Positions 17,415 through 27,119 of a stretch of DNA of 64,000 nucleotides are shown one piece after another (positions within the stretch are counted from its first letter, which is position 1; every line of letters begins with the position of its first letter). Where the stretch lies: the NCBI RefSeq assembly GCF_007004765.1, contig NZ_VIKR01000002.1, forward strand, positions 930,001 through 994,000. Reading direction: 5' to 3'. Both the position numbers and the translations under genes were made by a program. The notes below the pieces were generated by a model. That model worked only from the letters and a program-made list of their open reading frames with translations, was not told where the DNA came from and ran no database searches. The DNA comes from Aliikangiella marina (GTDB lineage: Bacteria > Pseudomonadota > Gammaproteobacteria > Enterobacterales > Kangiellaceae).

Positions 17415-18148
17415 TGCGAGTTGCACTTGTGATACTAAGCTTACTGTTAATCTCGCCGAGTGCATGGGCAGAGGCGGGTATTCCAGTCTTATCAGTTGAA
17501 ACTAACGATTCGGGCAATCAGGAGTATAGCGTCACGCTGCAAGTACTCGGATTGATGACATTGCTAACTTTTCTGCCAGCAATCATCATGATGATGACCT
17601 CTTTTATACGCGTTACCGTTGTTTTTGCGATTTTGAGACAAGCCTTAGGTATGCAGCAAACACCTTCCAATCAAATTTTAATCGGCTTAAGTCTTTTTCT
17701 CACATTTTTTATTATGTCACCGGTGATTGAGCAGGTTAATGAAAATGCTATTCAGCCTTACATCAATGAGTCAATTACAGCGACCCAAGCGCTAGAAGCT
17801 GCGCAGCAACCGTTTAGCGAATTTATGTTAATGCAAACTCGAGAAAATGACTTAATTTTATTTATGGAACTGTCTAATACAGACCAGTTAGCTGAAGGAG
17901 AGATGCCGCCGTTTAAGGTCTTAGTCCCTGCTTTTATTATTAGTGAACTTAAAACCGCTTTTCAAATCGGCTTTTTATTATTCATTCCATTTTTAATTAT
18001 CGACCTCGTTATCGCGAGTATTTTAATGGCTATGGGTATGATGATGCTATCGCCACTAATCATATCGCTGCCATTTAAAATCATGTTGTTTGTATTGGTT
18101 GATGGATGGGCTTTGGTCGTTGGTACGCTGGCTAACAGCTTTACTTAA
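17414..18148 (+). CDS. fliP: FliP flagellar type III export gate protein
   Basis: 244 residues with a cleavable signal peptide ([19 protein letters not shown]), then the typical four membrane segments and the conserved FliP motif in [20 protein letters not shown]. With FliQ and FliR it builds the export gate core (5:4:1 in studied systems). The start overlaps fliO by one base. Confidence 0.97.
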   Translation: MRVALVILSLLLISPSAWAEAGIPVLSVETNDSGNQEYSVTLQVLGLMTLLTFLPAIIMMMTSFIRVTVVFAILRQALGMQQTPSNQILIGLSLFLTFFIMSPVIEQVNENAIQPYINESITATQALEAAQQPFSEFMLMQTRENDLILFMELSNTDQLAEGEMPPFKVLVPAFIISELKTAFQIGFLLFIPFLIIDLVIASILMAMGMMMLSPLIISLPFKIMLFVLVDGWALVVGTLANSFT

Positions 18149-18161
18149 AAGGTAGTTTAAA

Positions 18162-18431
18162 ATGACTCCAGAAATTGTTGTAGAAGTTTTTAGAAATGCG
18201 CTTTACGTCATTATTTTATTGGTCTCTGCCATTGTAACCCCGGGATTAGCCGTCGGATTAGTTGTCGCGATATTTCAAGCAGCTACCAGTATCAATGAAC
18301 AGACGCTTTCTTTTTTACCGCGCTTGTTGATCACGCTCGCCACTATGATTGTTATTGCTAGTTGGTTTTTTAGTACTCTGGTTGGTTTTGCCAATGAGCT
18401 TTATGTATCGATTCCGGAACTAATTGGTTAG
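18162..18431 (+). CDS. fliQ: FliQ flagellar export gate protein
   Basis: 89 residues with two membrane segments and the conserved QAATSINEQTLSFLP turn. The length is exactly that of the family. Thirteen bases after fliP, with AAAGGTAG as ribosome-binding site. Confidence 0.97.
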   Translation: MTPEIVVEVFRNALYVIILLVSAIVTPGLAVGLVVAIFQAATSINEQTLSFLPRLLITLATMIVIASWFFSTLVGFANELYVSIPELIG

Positions 18432-18437
18432 TCTGTG

Positions 18438-19217
18438 ATGTTGATAAATGCGGAAACAATTTTGACTGTTATGGCGGCTTATATTTTGCCGTTTGCGCGT
18501 TTATCTGGCTTTTTAATGACTTTAGCGGTTGTTGGTTCGAAAAATTTCCCAGCAAGATTTCGTATGATACTTGCGCTGGCGATGACTGCGTTAGTTGCGC
18601 CAGTATTACCTCAAACGGAACCCGTTCAATTATTTTCTTTATCTGGCTCGATTTTAGTCATTGAACAAACGCTTATCGGCATTGTATTGGGTTTTGTTTC
18701 GAGATTACTTTTAGAAACATTTGTTGTGGGCGCACAAATCATTGCAATGCAGTCTGGTTTAGGTTTTGCTTCTCTCGTTGATCCTTCCAATGGAACGAGT
18801 GTTCCTGCCATGGGACAGTTCTTTTTAATGATGACCACCTTGCTGTTTTTAGCCTTTGATGGTCACATACTCATGATTCGAATAATTATCGAAAGTTTTT
18901 ATGCTTTACCGATTGGATCCAATGAATCTATTTTTCCGATGTTTTGGCAAATTGTTCTATGGTCAAAGTGGATCTTCGCAACCGCTATTCTGATGGCCCT
19001 GGTGTGTATTGCAAGTTTGCTCATCGTTAATATCGCGTTTGGTGTAATGACCAGAGCGGCCCCACAAATCAATATATTTGCGGTCGGTTTTCCGTTAACT
19101 ATGATATCTGGATTGATCCTCGTATGGGCAACGCTCGCCTATTTCTTACCATACTTTGAAGGACAACTCTCAAGAGCGGGTAGTGTTATGTGCAGTATGA
19201 TAGGCGTGGAGTGTTAG
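18438..19217 (+). CDS. fliR: FliR flagellar export gate protein
   Basis: About 259 residues, with six or so membrane segments and the conserved RLSGFLMTLAVVGSKNFPAR N-terminus. I prefer the ATG at 18438; a GTG at 18435 directly precedes it in frame. It completes the FliPQR gate and is followed 3 bases later by flhB. Confidence 0.95.
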   Translation: MLINAETILTVMAAYILPFARLSGFLMTLAVVGSKNFPARFRMILALAMTALVAPVLPQTEPVQLFSLSGSILVIEQTLIGIVLGFVSRLLLETFVVGAQIIAMQSGLGFASLVDPSNGTSVPAMGQFFLMMTTLLFLAFDGHILMIRIIIESFYALPIGSNESIFPMFWQIVLWSKWIFATAILMALVCIASLLIVNIAFGVMTRAAPQINIFAVGFPLTMISGLILVWATLAYFLPYFEGQLSRAGSVMCSMIGVEC

Positions 19218-19220
19218 CGG

Positions 19221-20351
19221 ATGGCTGAAAACGATACCGCAGGTGAACGGTCAGAAGAGGCCACGCCCAAACGATTAAAAGAGGCTAAAGAAAAAGGCCA
19301 AGTCGCTCGCTCGCGAGAATTGACCACCGCCTTACTGTTAATGATGGCTTCCGTTTCGCTTTATAGCTTCTCTAATTCTATGGGAACTGGAGTTGCTAAC
19401 ATTGCTAAAAAAACCTTTTCACCAGGACGCCGCCAAATTTTTGAAGAAACCTTCATGATGTCAGCCTTAGGCGATATTTTTGGTGGTTTACTATTGAGTG
19501 TTGCACCATTTTTTGTGCTGTTGTTTTTAATCGGCGCACTGTCTCCACTGTTAACCGGTGGACTTTCTTTTAGCTTTAAAGCAGTCGCGCCGAAAGCGAG
19601 CAGAATGTCACCAGCCAAAGGTTTCAAGCGCATGTTTGGATTGCATGCGTTAGTTGAGTTGGTAAAGGCTTTAGGTAAGGTCGGGCTCGTCTCCTTAGTG
19701 GGTTACATGGTTATCGTGCAAGTATTTCCGGAGCTTACGGGATTAGGTACCGGCAATGTATTGGGTGCGATTGATCGTTCAATCGATCTTGTCGCAAGAA
19801 GTTTTTTTCTGATTTCTTTATCACTACTGATCATTGCTTTTATTGATGTTCCCTACCAGCTGTGGAATCACGCTAAGCAACTCAAAATGACGAAACAAGA
19901 AGTCAAGGATGAGTTTAAAGACACAGAAGGGCGCCCAGAAGTCAAAGGTCGAGTGCGTCAAGTACAACGAGAGTTAGCGCAGAAGCGAATGATGGAAGCT
20001 ATTCCGGATGCTGATGTTGTAGTGACCAATCCAGAACATTTTTCCGTTGCGATTAAATATGATGCAATGCGCTCTTCCGCCCCAGTTGTTGTCGCAAAAG
20101 GGGTTGATCATATGGCCTTACAAATTAGAAAAATAGCGAATGCTAATGATGTAACTATTGTACGGGCACCGCCACTCGCGAGAGCGATTTATCACACTAC
20201 CGAACTCGACCAAGAAGTGCCTCACGGATTGTATTTAGCGGTTGCGCAAGTTTTAGCGTATGTATTCCAACTTAAAAACTTCCAGTCAGGAAAAGGTACA
20301 AGACCGGCTGCGCTTGGCGATCTACCGCTTCCGGATGATTATCAATATTAA
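19221..20351 (+). CDS. flhB: FlhB flagellar export switch protein with NPEH in place of NPTH
   Basis: 376 residues: four membrane segments (about 30-215) and a cytoplasmic domain that normally self-cleaves at N/PTH to change export specificity from rod/hook to filament. Here the motif reads N270-P271-E272-H273. The cleaved Asn-Pro bond and the histidine are kept, but threonine is glutamate. Flanking sequence (DADVVVT before, FSVAIKYD after) is otherwise normal. Cleavage depends on Asn cyclisation, so it may still occur (inference). FliK from 9522 is its regulatory partner. Confidence 0.96.
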   Translation: MAENDTAGERSEEATPKRLKEAKEKGQVARSRELTTALLLMMASVSLYSFSNSMGTGVANIAKKTFSPGRRQIFEETFMMSALGDIFGGLLLSVAPFFVLLFLIGALSPLLTGGLSFSFKAVAPKASRMSPAKGFKRMFGLHALVELVKALGKVGLVSLVGYMVIVQVFPELTGLGTGNVLGAIDRSIDLVARSFFLISLSLLIIAFIDVPYQLWNHAKQLKMTKQEVKDEFKDTEGRPEVKGRVRQVQRELAQKRMMEAIPDADVVVTNPEHFSVAIKYDAMRSSAPVVVAKGVDHMALQIRKIANANDVTIVRAPPLARAIYHTTELDQEVPHGLYLAVAQVLAYVFQLKNFQSGKGTRPAALGDLPLPDDYQY

Positions 20352-20364
20352 TAAGTGAACCAAA

Positions 20365-22482
20365 ATGGCAGAGTTAATTAATTCAAATCCAAATATCGCA
20401 AATCCAAAGTCCGCTAGCTCGATCTTGTCGGGGTTAGGTACGCCGGTATTGTTGCTGGTTTTGTTGGCAATGATGATTTTACCGATGCCAACATTTTTGC
20501 TCGATATATTATTCTCTTTCAATATTTCGCTCGCATTGGTTGTGTTATTAGCAACGGTGTACGCGTTTAGGCCCTTAGATTTTGCAGTTTTTCCGACCAT
20601 CCTGTTAGTGACAACCTTAATGCGCTTGGCATTAAATGTCGCTTCAACTCGAGTCGTATTGATAAATGGACATACTGGAGCAGGTGCGGCGGGACAAGTC
20701 ATTGAGTCTTTCGGCTCAGTCGTTATTGGTGGTAACTATGCGGTAGGGTTAGTCGTTTTCGCCATTTTAGTCATTATTAACTTTGTTGTTGTCACCAAAG
20801 GGGCAGGACGAATTTCTGAAGTGAGTGCTCGTTTTACTTTAGATGCGATGCCCGGGAAGCAGATGGCAATTGATGCGGATCTTAATGCCGGTATTTTGAC
20901 CCAAGAAGAGGCCAGAGATAGACGACAAGAAGTCGCAAAAGAGTCGGATTTTTATGGGGCGATGGACGGTGCGTCAAAGTTTGTTCGTGGTGATGCTGTC
21001 GCTGGTTTGTTAATTCTTCTGATTAACATCATCGGCGGTGTGGCAATTGGTATGGCGCAACATAGTTTGGATTTTGCCACTGCAATGCGTTTCTATGCAT
21101 TGCTGACGATTGGTGATGGGTTGGTGGCGCAAATTCCTGCACTTTTGCTTTCTACCTCCGCTGCGATCATGGTGACGCGCCAGAATGCATCTCAAAACAT
21201 GGGAGAGCAATTGGTCACGCAATTAACCGGGAAGCCGAAAGCTTTGTATGTTTGTGGTGGGGTTTTGTTTACCATGGGCGTGATTCCAGGTATGCCGCAT
21301 ATCGCATTCTTGTTCCTGGCTTTCTCGGCTTTCGGCTTGGGCTACTTTGTTCAACTTAAGCAGCAAAAGCAGGCGGTTGAAGTCGAGCAGCAAGAGCTCA
21401 GAGAAGTGGAAGCGCCAGAAGCTCCGGTGATTAAAGAGCTTAGCTGGGAGGATGTGCCGCCGGTCGATCAAATTGGGTTAGAAGTTGGCTATCGATTAAT
21501 TCCGATGGTCGACCCAGCACAAGATGGAAAATTGATGGGGCGAATAAAAGGTGTGAGAAAAAAAGTCTCTCAGGAATTAGGCTTTTTAATTTCCCCCGTG
21601 CATATCCGAGACAACCTCGATTTGTCTCCCAATGCCTATCGAATAGCGATTCTTGGCGCGACGGTCGGTGAAGCCGAGGTTTATCCTGACAAAGATATGG
21701 CAATTAATCCTGGTCAAGTTTTTGGTAATTTAGAGGGTATAAAAACTAAAGATCCCGCTTTCGATTTAGAGGCGGTTTGGATCGATAGCGATCAAAAAGA
21801 TAATGCACAAGCCCTGGGCTATACCGTGGTAGATGCGAGTACCGTTATAGCGACACATTTAAGTCATCTCATCCAAACCCATGCGGCAGAGCTGTTTGGT
21901 CATGAAGAGGCGGAACAAATGCTTAAAGGTCTCGGTAAGTCCGCACCCAAGCTGGCGGAAACTTTGGTACCGGATAACATTCCTTTGGGGATCCTGGTTA
22001 AAGTCTTACAAAACCTCTTACTCGAGCAAGTTCCGTTAAAAGATATGCGTACTATCGCCGAAACATTGGCGGAGTTTTCGAGCAGGAGTCAAGATCCCGC
22101 CGTTTTAACGAGCGCCGTAAGAATCGCTCTGAGTCGCTTAATTGTACAGAATATCAATGGCTTAGCTCCAGAAGTCCCTGTTGTTACTTTAGCCCCAGAT
22201 TTGGAACAAATATTGCAGCAGTCTTTAACAACGGGATCCGGTGATGCTGTCGGCATTGAACCCGGGTTGGCTGATAGAATCCAAGCCTCGCTACGCGAAG
22301 TGGTTCAGCAGCAAGAGGCTGCAGGTCAGCCGGCGATATTGTTAACGGCTCCTGCACTTCGGGAGTCACTGGCTAAGTTTGCCAGGTTTGGGATAAAAGG
22401 ATTGCATGTTCTGAGTTACCAGGAGATTCCAGACAACAAGCAAATTAAAGTGATTGCAACAGTGGGTAATGTAAATCAGTAA
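20365..22482 (+). CDS. flhA: FlhA flagellar export gate ring protein
   Basis: 705 residues: eight membrane segments in the first ~330, the FHIPEP-type signature region between them (LDAMPGKQMAIDADLNAG), then a large cytoplasmic domain (~360-700) that forms a nonameric ring and docks chaperone-substrate complexes. Length and sequence are typical. It follows flhB by 13 bases. Confidence 0.97.
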   Translation: MAELINSNPNIANPKSASSILSGLGTPVLLLVLLAMMILPMPTFLLDILFSFNISLALVVLLATVYAFRPLDFAVFPTILLVTTLMRLALNVASTRVVLINGHTGAGAAGQVIESFGSVVIGGNYAVGLVVFAILVIINFVVVTKGAGRISEVSARFTLDAMPGKQMAIDADLNAGILTQEEARDRRQEVAKESDFYGAMDGASKFVRGDAVAGLLILLINIIGGVAIGMAQHSLDFATAMRFYALLTIGDGLVAQIPALLLSTSAAIMVTRQNASQNMGEQLVTQLTGKPKALYVCGGVLFTMGVIPGMPHIAFLFLAFSAFGLGYFVQLKQQKQAVEVEQQELREVEAPEAPVIKELSWEDVPPVDQIGLEVGYRLIPMVDPAQDGKLMGRIKGVRKKVSQELGFLISPVHIRDNLDLSPNAYRIAILGATVGEAEVYPDKDMAINPGQVFGNLEGIKTKDPAFDLEAVWIDSDQKDNAQALGYTVVDASTVIATHLSHLIQTHAAELFGHEEAEQMLKGLGKSAPKLAETLVPDNIPLGILVKVLQNLLLEQVPLKDMRTIAETLAEFSSRSQDPAVLTSAVRIALSRLIVQNINGLAPEVPVVTLAPDLEQILQQSLTTGSGDAVGIEPGLADRIQASLREVVQQQEAAGQPAILLTAPALRESLAKFARFGIKGLHVLSYQEIPDNKQIKVIATVGNVNQ

Positions 22483-22542
22483 GTTGTTTTAAATGAAAAC
22501 TAAAAAGGCATTAAACACTGTTGAGTGTAAGAGTAAGATAAT

Positions 22543-23958
22543 ATGAAAATAAGACGGTTTTTTGGTCCAAACATCCGCTCAGCGCTTCGTCAAGTTACTG
22601 AAGAATTCGGTAATGATGCGGCGATATTGTCAAACAACAAAGTTGCCGGTGGCGTTGAAGTTATAGCGGCTCTTGATTATGACGACTCACTGGTACCACC
22701 GAGTGTTGATAAAAACGGATTAGGCGCTCCTGATTTGCAATCACAAGAAGAGGCTGAGGTACAATCTAAGTTCGATGAACCTGCGCAAGGATCTGAAGCG
22801 TCAAATGCTCATCAAACCGCCGCGGCTGATGTTCAGCAAAGTTCATTTGAGGCTTATCAAGGTTTACAAGATATACAATCTTCAGCGTTGCCGCCGCAGC
22901 AGTCTGCAAATCAAGAAACTGGTGGCAATGTCGAGCGCTCAAATCGACCTCCCCTGCAACAACCAAATGTCACAGGTGATAGTGTTGTCTCACCAATCCA
23001 TGGAAATGAAAAAATTGAGTGGACTCTTGATCCGAGTCTGCAAGCCATGAAAGAAGAGTTAGGCATGATGCGCTCGATGATGTCCGAACAACTCAAAGGC
23101 ATCGGTTGGCACCAATTTGCTCAGCAGTCCCCGCTGAGCGCGATGATTTTGAGACGTCTATCCAAACTTGGACTAGATAGTGACTTTCTTAACTCTTTAA
23201 TGCCCCATGTTAAACAGCAATCGGATGCTGAATGTGCGTGGCAACAAATACTCGCGATCTTAGCAAAGTCGTTACCCATTGCCGGCAGTGATCTATTGGA
23301 AAGAGGTGGCGTTTACGCTTTTGTCGGGGCGACTGGCGTTGGCAAAACCACAACTATCGCGAAATTAGCGGCACGTTATGTTATCAAAAATGGCGCTGAC
23401 TCTGTGGCGCTCATTTCTGCCGATAACTATCGAATTTCGGCGCAAGAACAGCTGACGACTTTTGGTCGGATTCTGCAAATAGAAACGGCGCGCGTGACCG
23501 AGAAGCAATCTTTAGAATCGCTAATGAAAAAGTTCGCCAATAAATCCTTAGTCTTGATCGATACCGCAGGCATGAGTCGAAATGATCCGCATTTGGTCCA
23601 GCAATTAGAATCTTTAAACCGGCTTCACAAACCAATCCATAAGTTATTGGTTGTATCTGCGACCAGCCAAGGTGCGGTAATTCAGGAATCGATCAACTTT
23701 TTTAATGCTTATGAACCCAGCGGATTAGTCGTCACTAAACTCGATGAAGCCGCAAGTTTAGGTGAATTAATGAGCGTAGTAACTAAAGCGCGAATACCGG
23801 TGGTTTATACAACTGATGGTCAACGAGTCCCTGAGGATATTCGAGTAGCCCGCAGCCATCACCTGGTTTCGAAAGCCGTTTGGCTTGCGAACAAATATAG
23901 TCGTACTACTGACGATTGGTCGCTAGCTCAGAATATTGACCAAGCTCGCTCGGCTTGA
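22543..23958 (+). CDS. flhF: FlhF SRP-type GTPase, polar flagellum placement
   Basis: 471 residues: a basic N-terminus (MKIRRFFGPNIRSAL), a variable Gln/Ser-rich B region (~60-190), and an SRP-like NG GTPase domain with P-loop GATGVGKTTT near 261-270 and DTAGM further on. FlhF marks the cell pole where the flagellum is built and works against FleN/FlhG, whose gene follows. It begins 60 bases after flhA. It supports a polar rather than peritrichous flagellum. Confidence 0.95.
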   Translation: MKIRRFFGPNIRSALRQVTEEFGNDAAILSNNKVAGGVEVIAALDYDDSLVPPSVDKNGLGAPDLQSQEEAEVQSKFDEPAQGSEASNAHQTAAADVQQSSFEAYQGLQDIQSSALPPQQSANQETGGNVERSNRPPLQQPNVTGDSVVSPIHGNEKIEWTLDPSLQAMKEELGMMRSMMSEQLKGIGWHQFAQQSPLSAMILRRLSKLGLDSDFLNSLMPHVKQQSDAECAWQQILAILAKSLPIAGSDLLERGGVYAFVGATGVGKTTTIAKLAARYVIKNGADSVALISADNYRISAQEQLTTFGRILQIETARVTEKQSLESLMKKFANKSLVLIDTAGMSRNDPHLVQQLESLNRLHKPIHKLLVVSATSQGAVIQESINFFNAYEPSGLVVTKLDEAASLGELMSVVTKARIPVVYTTDGQRVPEDIRVARSHHLVSKAVWLANKYSRTTDDWSLAQNIDQARSA

Positions 23959-24100
23959 TTGAATAAATTTTGCTGATAGAGGCCAAAAACACCTTAAAAT
24001 GTTCTATGCTTAACAAAATGCGATATAAGGCACAGATAAGCTAGAATGAAAGCTAAATACGTGATATATCAATCAGTTATCATTTGAGAAGAAGTGATTA

Positions 24101-24169
24101 ATGAAGTTTTTACCCATTGCAGATGGCTTGCAAAACAGGAATTTAGGTCAAAGGAGTCTTAACCATTGA
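24101..24169 (+). CDS. Possible 22-codon leader ORF whose stop overlaps the fleN start
   Basis: ATG at 24101 opens a 22-codon frame ending in TGA at 24167-24169, which overlaps the fleN TTG start (24166-24168) as ATTGA. A weak GAGAAGAAG-like site lies upstream. It contains fleN's AAGGAG ribosome-binding site, so its translation could affect fleN. It may be chance, a leader peptide, or a relic of an N-terminal FleN extension. Confidence 0.2.
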   Translation: MKFLPIADGLQNRNLGQRSLNH

Positions 24170-25011
24170 ATCAAGTCATCGATATTTCGCCGACTGATAA
24201 CTTTAAACCAGTCAAAGTGATCGCTGTGACTGGTGGTAAAGGGGGCGTCGGAAAGACGAATGTGTCTGTTAATTTAAGTATTGCTTTAAGCCAGCTCGGT
24301 TATCGAGTGATGTTGCTTGACGCTGATCTTGGTTTAGCCAATGTAGACGTTATGTTGGGGCTACCGAGTAAGCGTAATCTTTCGCATGTTTTGTCGGGAG
24401 AGTGCGAGCTTAAAGACATCGTTATTCAGGGCCCTCACGGGTTACAAATAGTGCCTGCATCTTCCGGTACGCAAAATATGGCTGAGTTGTCGCCGATGGA
24501 GCATGCCGGGATTATCCAAGCCTTCAGCGAGATCGGTCACAACCTCGATTATTTGATTGTCGACACCGCAGCCGGTATCACCGATATGGTGGTGAGCTTC
24601 ACTCGAGCCTCGCAGGAAATATTAACTGTCGTCTGTGATGAACCAACCTCAATCACGGACGCTTACGCATTAATGAAGGTTCTCAACAAGGACCATCAAG
24701 TTGTCAGGTTTCATGTACTTGCGAATATGGTCCGTACACCCCAAGAAGGAAGAGAACTATTTGCCAAACTCAGTGGCGTTTGTGGAAAGTTTCTTGATGT
24801 GACTTTGGATTACATGGGGTCCATCCCATTTGATGAAAATGTTCGCAAATCGGTTAAAAAGCAAAAAGCCCTAGTGGATGCATTTCCGCGCAGTCCTGCT
24901 GCAATAGGTCTTAAGAGTTTAGCGAAGAAAATCGATCAGTGGCCGACGCCGAAAGATGCGTCTGGCAATATTGAATTTTTTATGGAAAGACTAGTATCGG
25001 GCGCTGTTTAG
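24166..25011 (+). CDS. fleN: FleN/FlhG MinD-like ATPase, flagellar number regulator
   Basis: 281 residues with a deviant Walker A motif KGGVGKTN (25-32), DADLGLANVD, and a C-terminal amphipathic region. FleN restrains FlhF and the FleQ master regulator to keep flagellar number at one. The TTG start is chosen because AAGGAG at 24151-24156 is 9 bases upstream and the product then matches known FleN N-termini. A 207-base gap separates it from flhF. Confidence 0.95.
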   Translation: MNQVIDISPTDNFKPVKVIAVTGGKGGVGKTNVSVNLSIALSQLGYRVMLLDADLGLANVDVMLGLPSKRNLSHVLSGECELKDIVIQGPHGLQIVPASSGTQNMAELSPMEHAGIIQAFSEIGHNLDYLIVDTAAGITDMVVSFTRASQEILTVVCDEPTSITDAYALMKVLNKDHQVVRFHVLANMVRTPQEGRELFAKLSGVCGKFLDVTLDYMGSIPFDENVRKSVKKQKALVDAFPRSPAAIGLKSLAKKIDQWPTPKDASGNIEFFMERLVSGAV

Positions 25012-25142
25012 ATGTTTGTCTAATCAGATGTTTATAACAAATTTACCATGAGAGTGGCTAAGTTAGGCCGAACCTAGACCGCATCTCGTTGGAATGATAT
25101 TTTAAATGTGTATCGAAATAGAAAACAAAAAGGGTTACTAGT

Positions 25143-25859
25143 GTGACTGGAGCCGATACCTACAATAAGATTCAACAGGAGGACTTTGCTACTCGCTATG
25201 CGCCGCTGGTCAAACGAATCGCGCACCATATTTTAGCGAGACTTCCCGCCAGCGTTCAGCTAGAAGATTTGCTTCAAGCCGGGATGCTGGGCTTACTTGA
25301 AGCGCAAAAGAACTTCGATGCCAGTAAAGGTGCCAGCTTTGAGACCTTCGCTGGAATCAGAATACGTGGTGCAATGATTGACGAAATTCGCCGCGGCGAC
25401 TGGGTTCCACGCTCAGTCCACAAAAATTCAAGAGCCATTGCTTCGGCGATCAAAGATATTGAACAGCGAACTGGTCGAGATGCCCGCGACACTGAAGTGG
25501 CCGAGGTGCTCGGCGTCGATGTAGAAGACTACCGTCAGATGCTGATGGAAGTCAGCAGCGGTCACATGATGGATTTTGAAGGCATGGGGGTTGACGAGGA
25601 TTATTTTAGTCAAGGCCTCTCAGATAGCGCTATGACGCCACTTGAACGGATCCAGAAGGAAGATTTCCGAAATTCATTGGCAGGGGCGATATCATCGTTA
25701 CCAGAACGCGAAAAACTGGTTTTAGCCCTTTATTATGATGAAGAACTTAACCTCAAGGAAATTGGTGAAGTATTGGGGGTGAGTGAGTCTCGAATCAGTC
25801 AAATTAACAGCCAAGCGATGTTAAGACTACAATCTCGCCTAAAAGATTGGAAGAAATAG
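25143..25859 (+). CDS. fliA: FliA flagellar sigma-28 factor
   Basis: 238 residues with sigma regions 2 (about 20-90, RIRGAMIDEIRRGDWVPRSV), 3 and 4 (helix-turn-helix LKEIGEVLGVSESRISQI near the C-terminus). It starts at GTG with an AAAGGG site upstream. FliA transcribes flagellin, late motility and many chemotaxis genes once FlgM is exported. It precedes cheY as in Pseudomonas and Vibrio. Confidence 0.96.
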   Translation: MTGADTYNKIQQEDFATRYAPLVKRIAHHILARLPASVQLEDLLQAGMLGLLEAQKNFDASKGASFETFAGIRIRGAMIDEIRRGDWVPRSVHKNSRAIASAIKDIEQRTGRDARDTEVAEVLGVDVEDYRQMLMEVSSGHMMDFEGMGVDEDYFSQGLSDSAMTPLERIQKEDFRNSLAGAISSLPEREKLVLALYYDEELNLKEIGEVLGVSESRISQINSQAMLRLQSRLKDWKK

Positions 25860-25865
25860 GTTTTC

Positions 25866-25894
25866 TTGACTAAATTTAGTGTAATTCCTATTTA
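25866..25894 (+). promoter_or_regulatory. Possible sigma-70-like promoter before cheY
   Basis: TTGACT (25866-25871) and TATTTA (25889-25894) are 17 bases apart in the fliA-cheY gap. The -10 is poor. I did not find a convincing sigma-28 promoter here. Confidence 0.3.
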
Positions 25895-25946
25895 TTATTA
25901 ACCCTTTGATTATTAAACCATTGATTAATCCCTACGGAGATAGATT

Positions 25947-26333
25947 TTGGACAAGAATATGAAAATCTTAGTAGTAGATGATTTTTCGACCATGCGTCGA
26001 ATCATTAAAAATCTACTCAGAGATCTTGGCTTCAACAATACCCAAGAAGCAGATGACGGCAATACGGCGTTGCCGATGCTGCAAACGGGCAATTTTGACT
26101 TCCTAGTCACAGACTGGAATATGCCCGGAATGCAAGGTATTGACCTATTGAAAGCTGTTAGGGCAGACGAGAAACTTAAATCATTACCAGTATTGATGGT
26201 AACCGCTGAGTCCAAACGAGAGCAGATTATTGAAGCTGCTCAAGCGGGAGTAAATGGTTATATCGTTAAGCCTTTCACTGCGGCAACGTTAAACGAGAAA
26301 CTAACCAAAATTTTCGAACGAATTGACGGTTAA
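25947..26333 (+). CDS. cheY: CheY chemotaxis response regulator
   Basis: 128 residues, a single receiver with D11/D12, phospho-acceptor D56 (VTDWNMPG), T86 and K108. CheY-P binds FliM and FliN. The TTG at 25947 is preferred over the ATG at 25959 because GGAGA lies 6 bases before the TTG, and Vibrio-type CheY proteins carry the same four-residue extension (DKNMKIL). Confidence 0.96.
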   Translation: MDKNMKILVVDDFSTMRRIIKNLLRDLGFNNTQEADDGNTALPMLQTGNFDFLVTDWNMPGMQGIDLLKAVRADEKLKSLPVLMVTAESKREQIIEAAQAGVNGYIVKPFTAATLNEKLTKIFERIDG

Positions 26334-26362
26334 TCTCGTTCAGCGAAAAAGGAATAATGTGG

Positions 26363-27109
26363 ATGAATTTATCTGATAAAGAACAGCTGGAAAAAACGAT
26401 TGCGCAAACTCGCGATCTCTTGGCTCACTTAGAGGCAGAGGAAATCGAAGATGCACAAGAGCTCATAGAGTCTTTCGCCCACGGTGGTGATGAAGATCTG
26501 TTTATCGAGATTGGTAAACTCACTCGTCACTTACATGAGGCTTTAACAAACTTCCATTTAGACAACCGTATCACCGACCTTGCCGCATCTGAAATCCCTA
26601 ACGCGAAAGATCGGCTTAATTATGTGATTGAAAAAACGGAAGAAGCAGCCAACAAAACAATGGATAAAGTTGAGCAATGTCACCAAATGGCAGACAGTAT
26701 TTCGAAGGATTCAACCGAGTTGTTAGAAGAATGGCAGAAACTTTACCGCAAAGAACTTGAACCTGGCGATTTTCGACAATTATGCAAGAGAATAGAAAGC
26801 CATTTAGTTAAAAATAAGGACTCTGCTCTCGAATTACATAACGAACTCTCTGCAGTTTTGCTCGCACAAGATTACCAAGACTTGACCGGCCAGGTGATTC
26901 GCCAGGTCATTACCTTGGTTCAAGATGTCGAAGACAGCATGGTCAATGTGATCAAAATGTTCGGCAACATGGAAGGATACAATCAAGCTAAAGATACCAT
27001 AACGGTAACCGAAGGTGTCGAAGGGCCGATTACCAATAAAGAGAAACGCGACGATGTGGTTAGTGGTCAAGATGAAGTGGACGACTTATTGTCGAGTTTA
27101 GGATTTTAG
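26363..27109 (+). CDS. cheZ: CheZ CheY-P phosphatase
   Basis: About 248 residues forming a long helical hairpin. The catalytic segment is AQDYQDLTGQVIRQV, with the Asp/Gln pair used to dephosphorylate CheY-P. The C-terminal peptide DEVDDLLSSLGF is the CheY-binding tail, joined by a flexible linker. I choose the ATG at 26363 because AGGA is 9 bases upstream. The in-frame ATG at 26357 would be only 3 bases from it. Confidence 0.94.
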   Translation: MNLSDKEQLEKTIAQTRDLLAHLEAEEIEDAQELIESFAHGGDEDLFIEIGKLTRHLHEALTNFHLDNRITDLAASEIPNAKDRLNYVIEKTEEAANKTMDKVEQCHQMADSISKDSTELLEEWQKLYRKELEPGDFRQLCKRIESHLVKNKDSALELHNELSAVLLAQDYQDLTGQVIRQVITLVQDVEDSMVNVIKMFGNMEGYNQAKDTITVTEGVEGPITNKEKRDDVVSGQDEVDDLLSSLGF

Positions 27110-27119
27110 GGGGCTTTGA

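Noticed and set aside
9025-25150. The same sequence GGTTACTAGTGT before the HPt start (9023-9034) and the fliA start (25134-25145).
   Set aside because: A 12-base match around two GTG starts is likely chance; I saw no third copy or other shared context.
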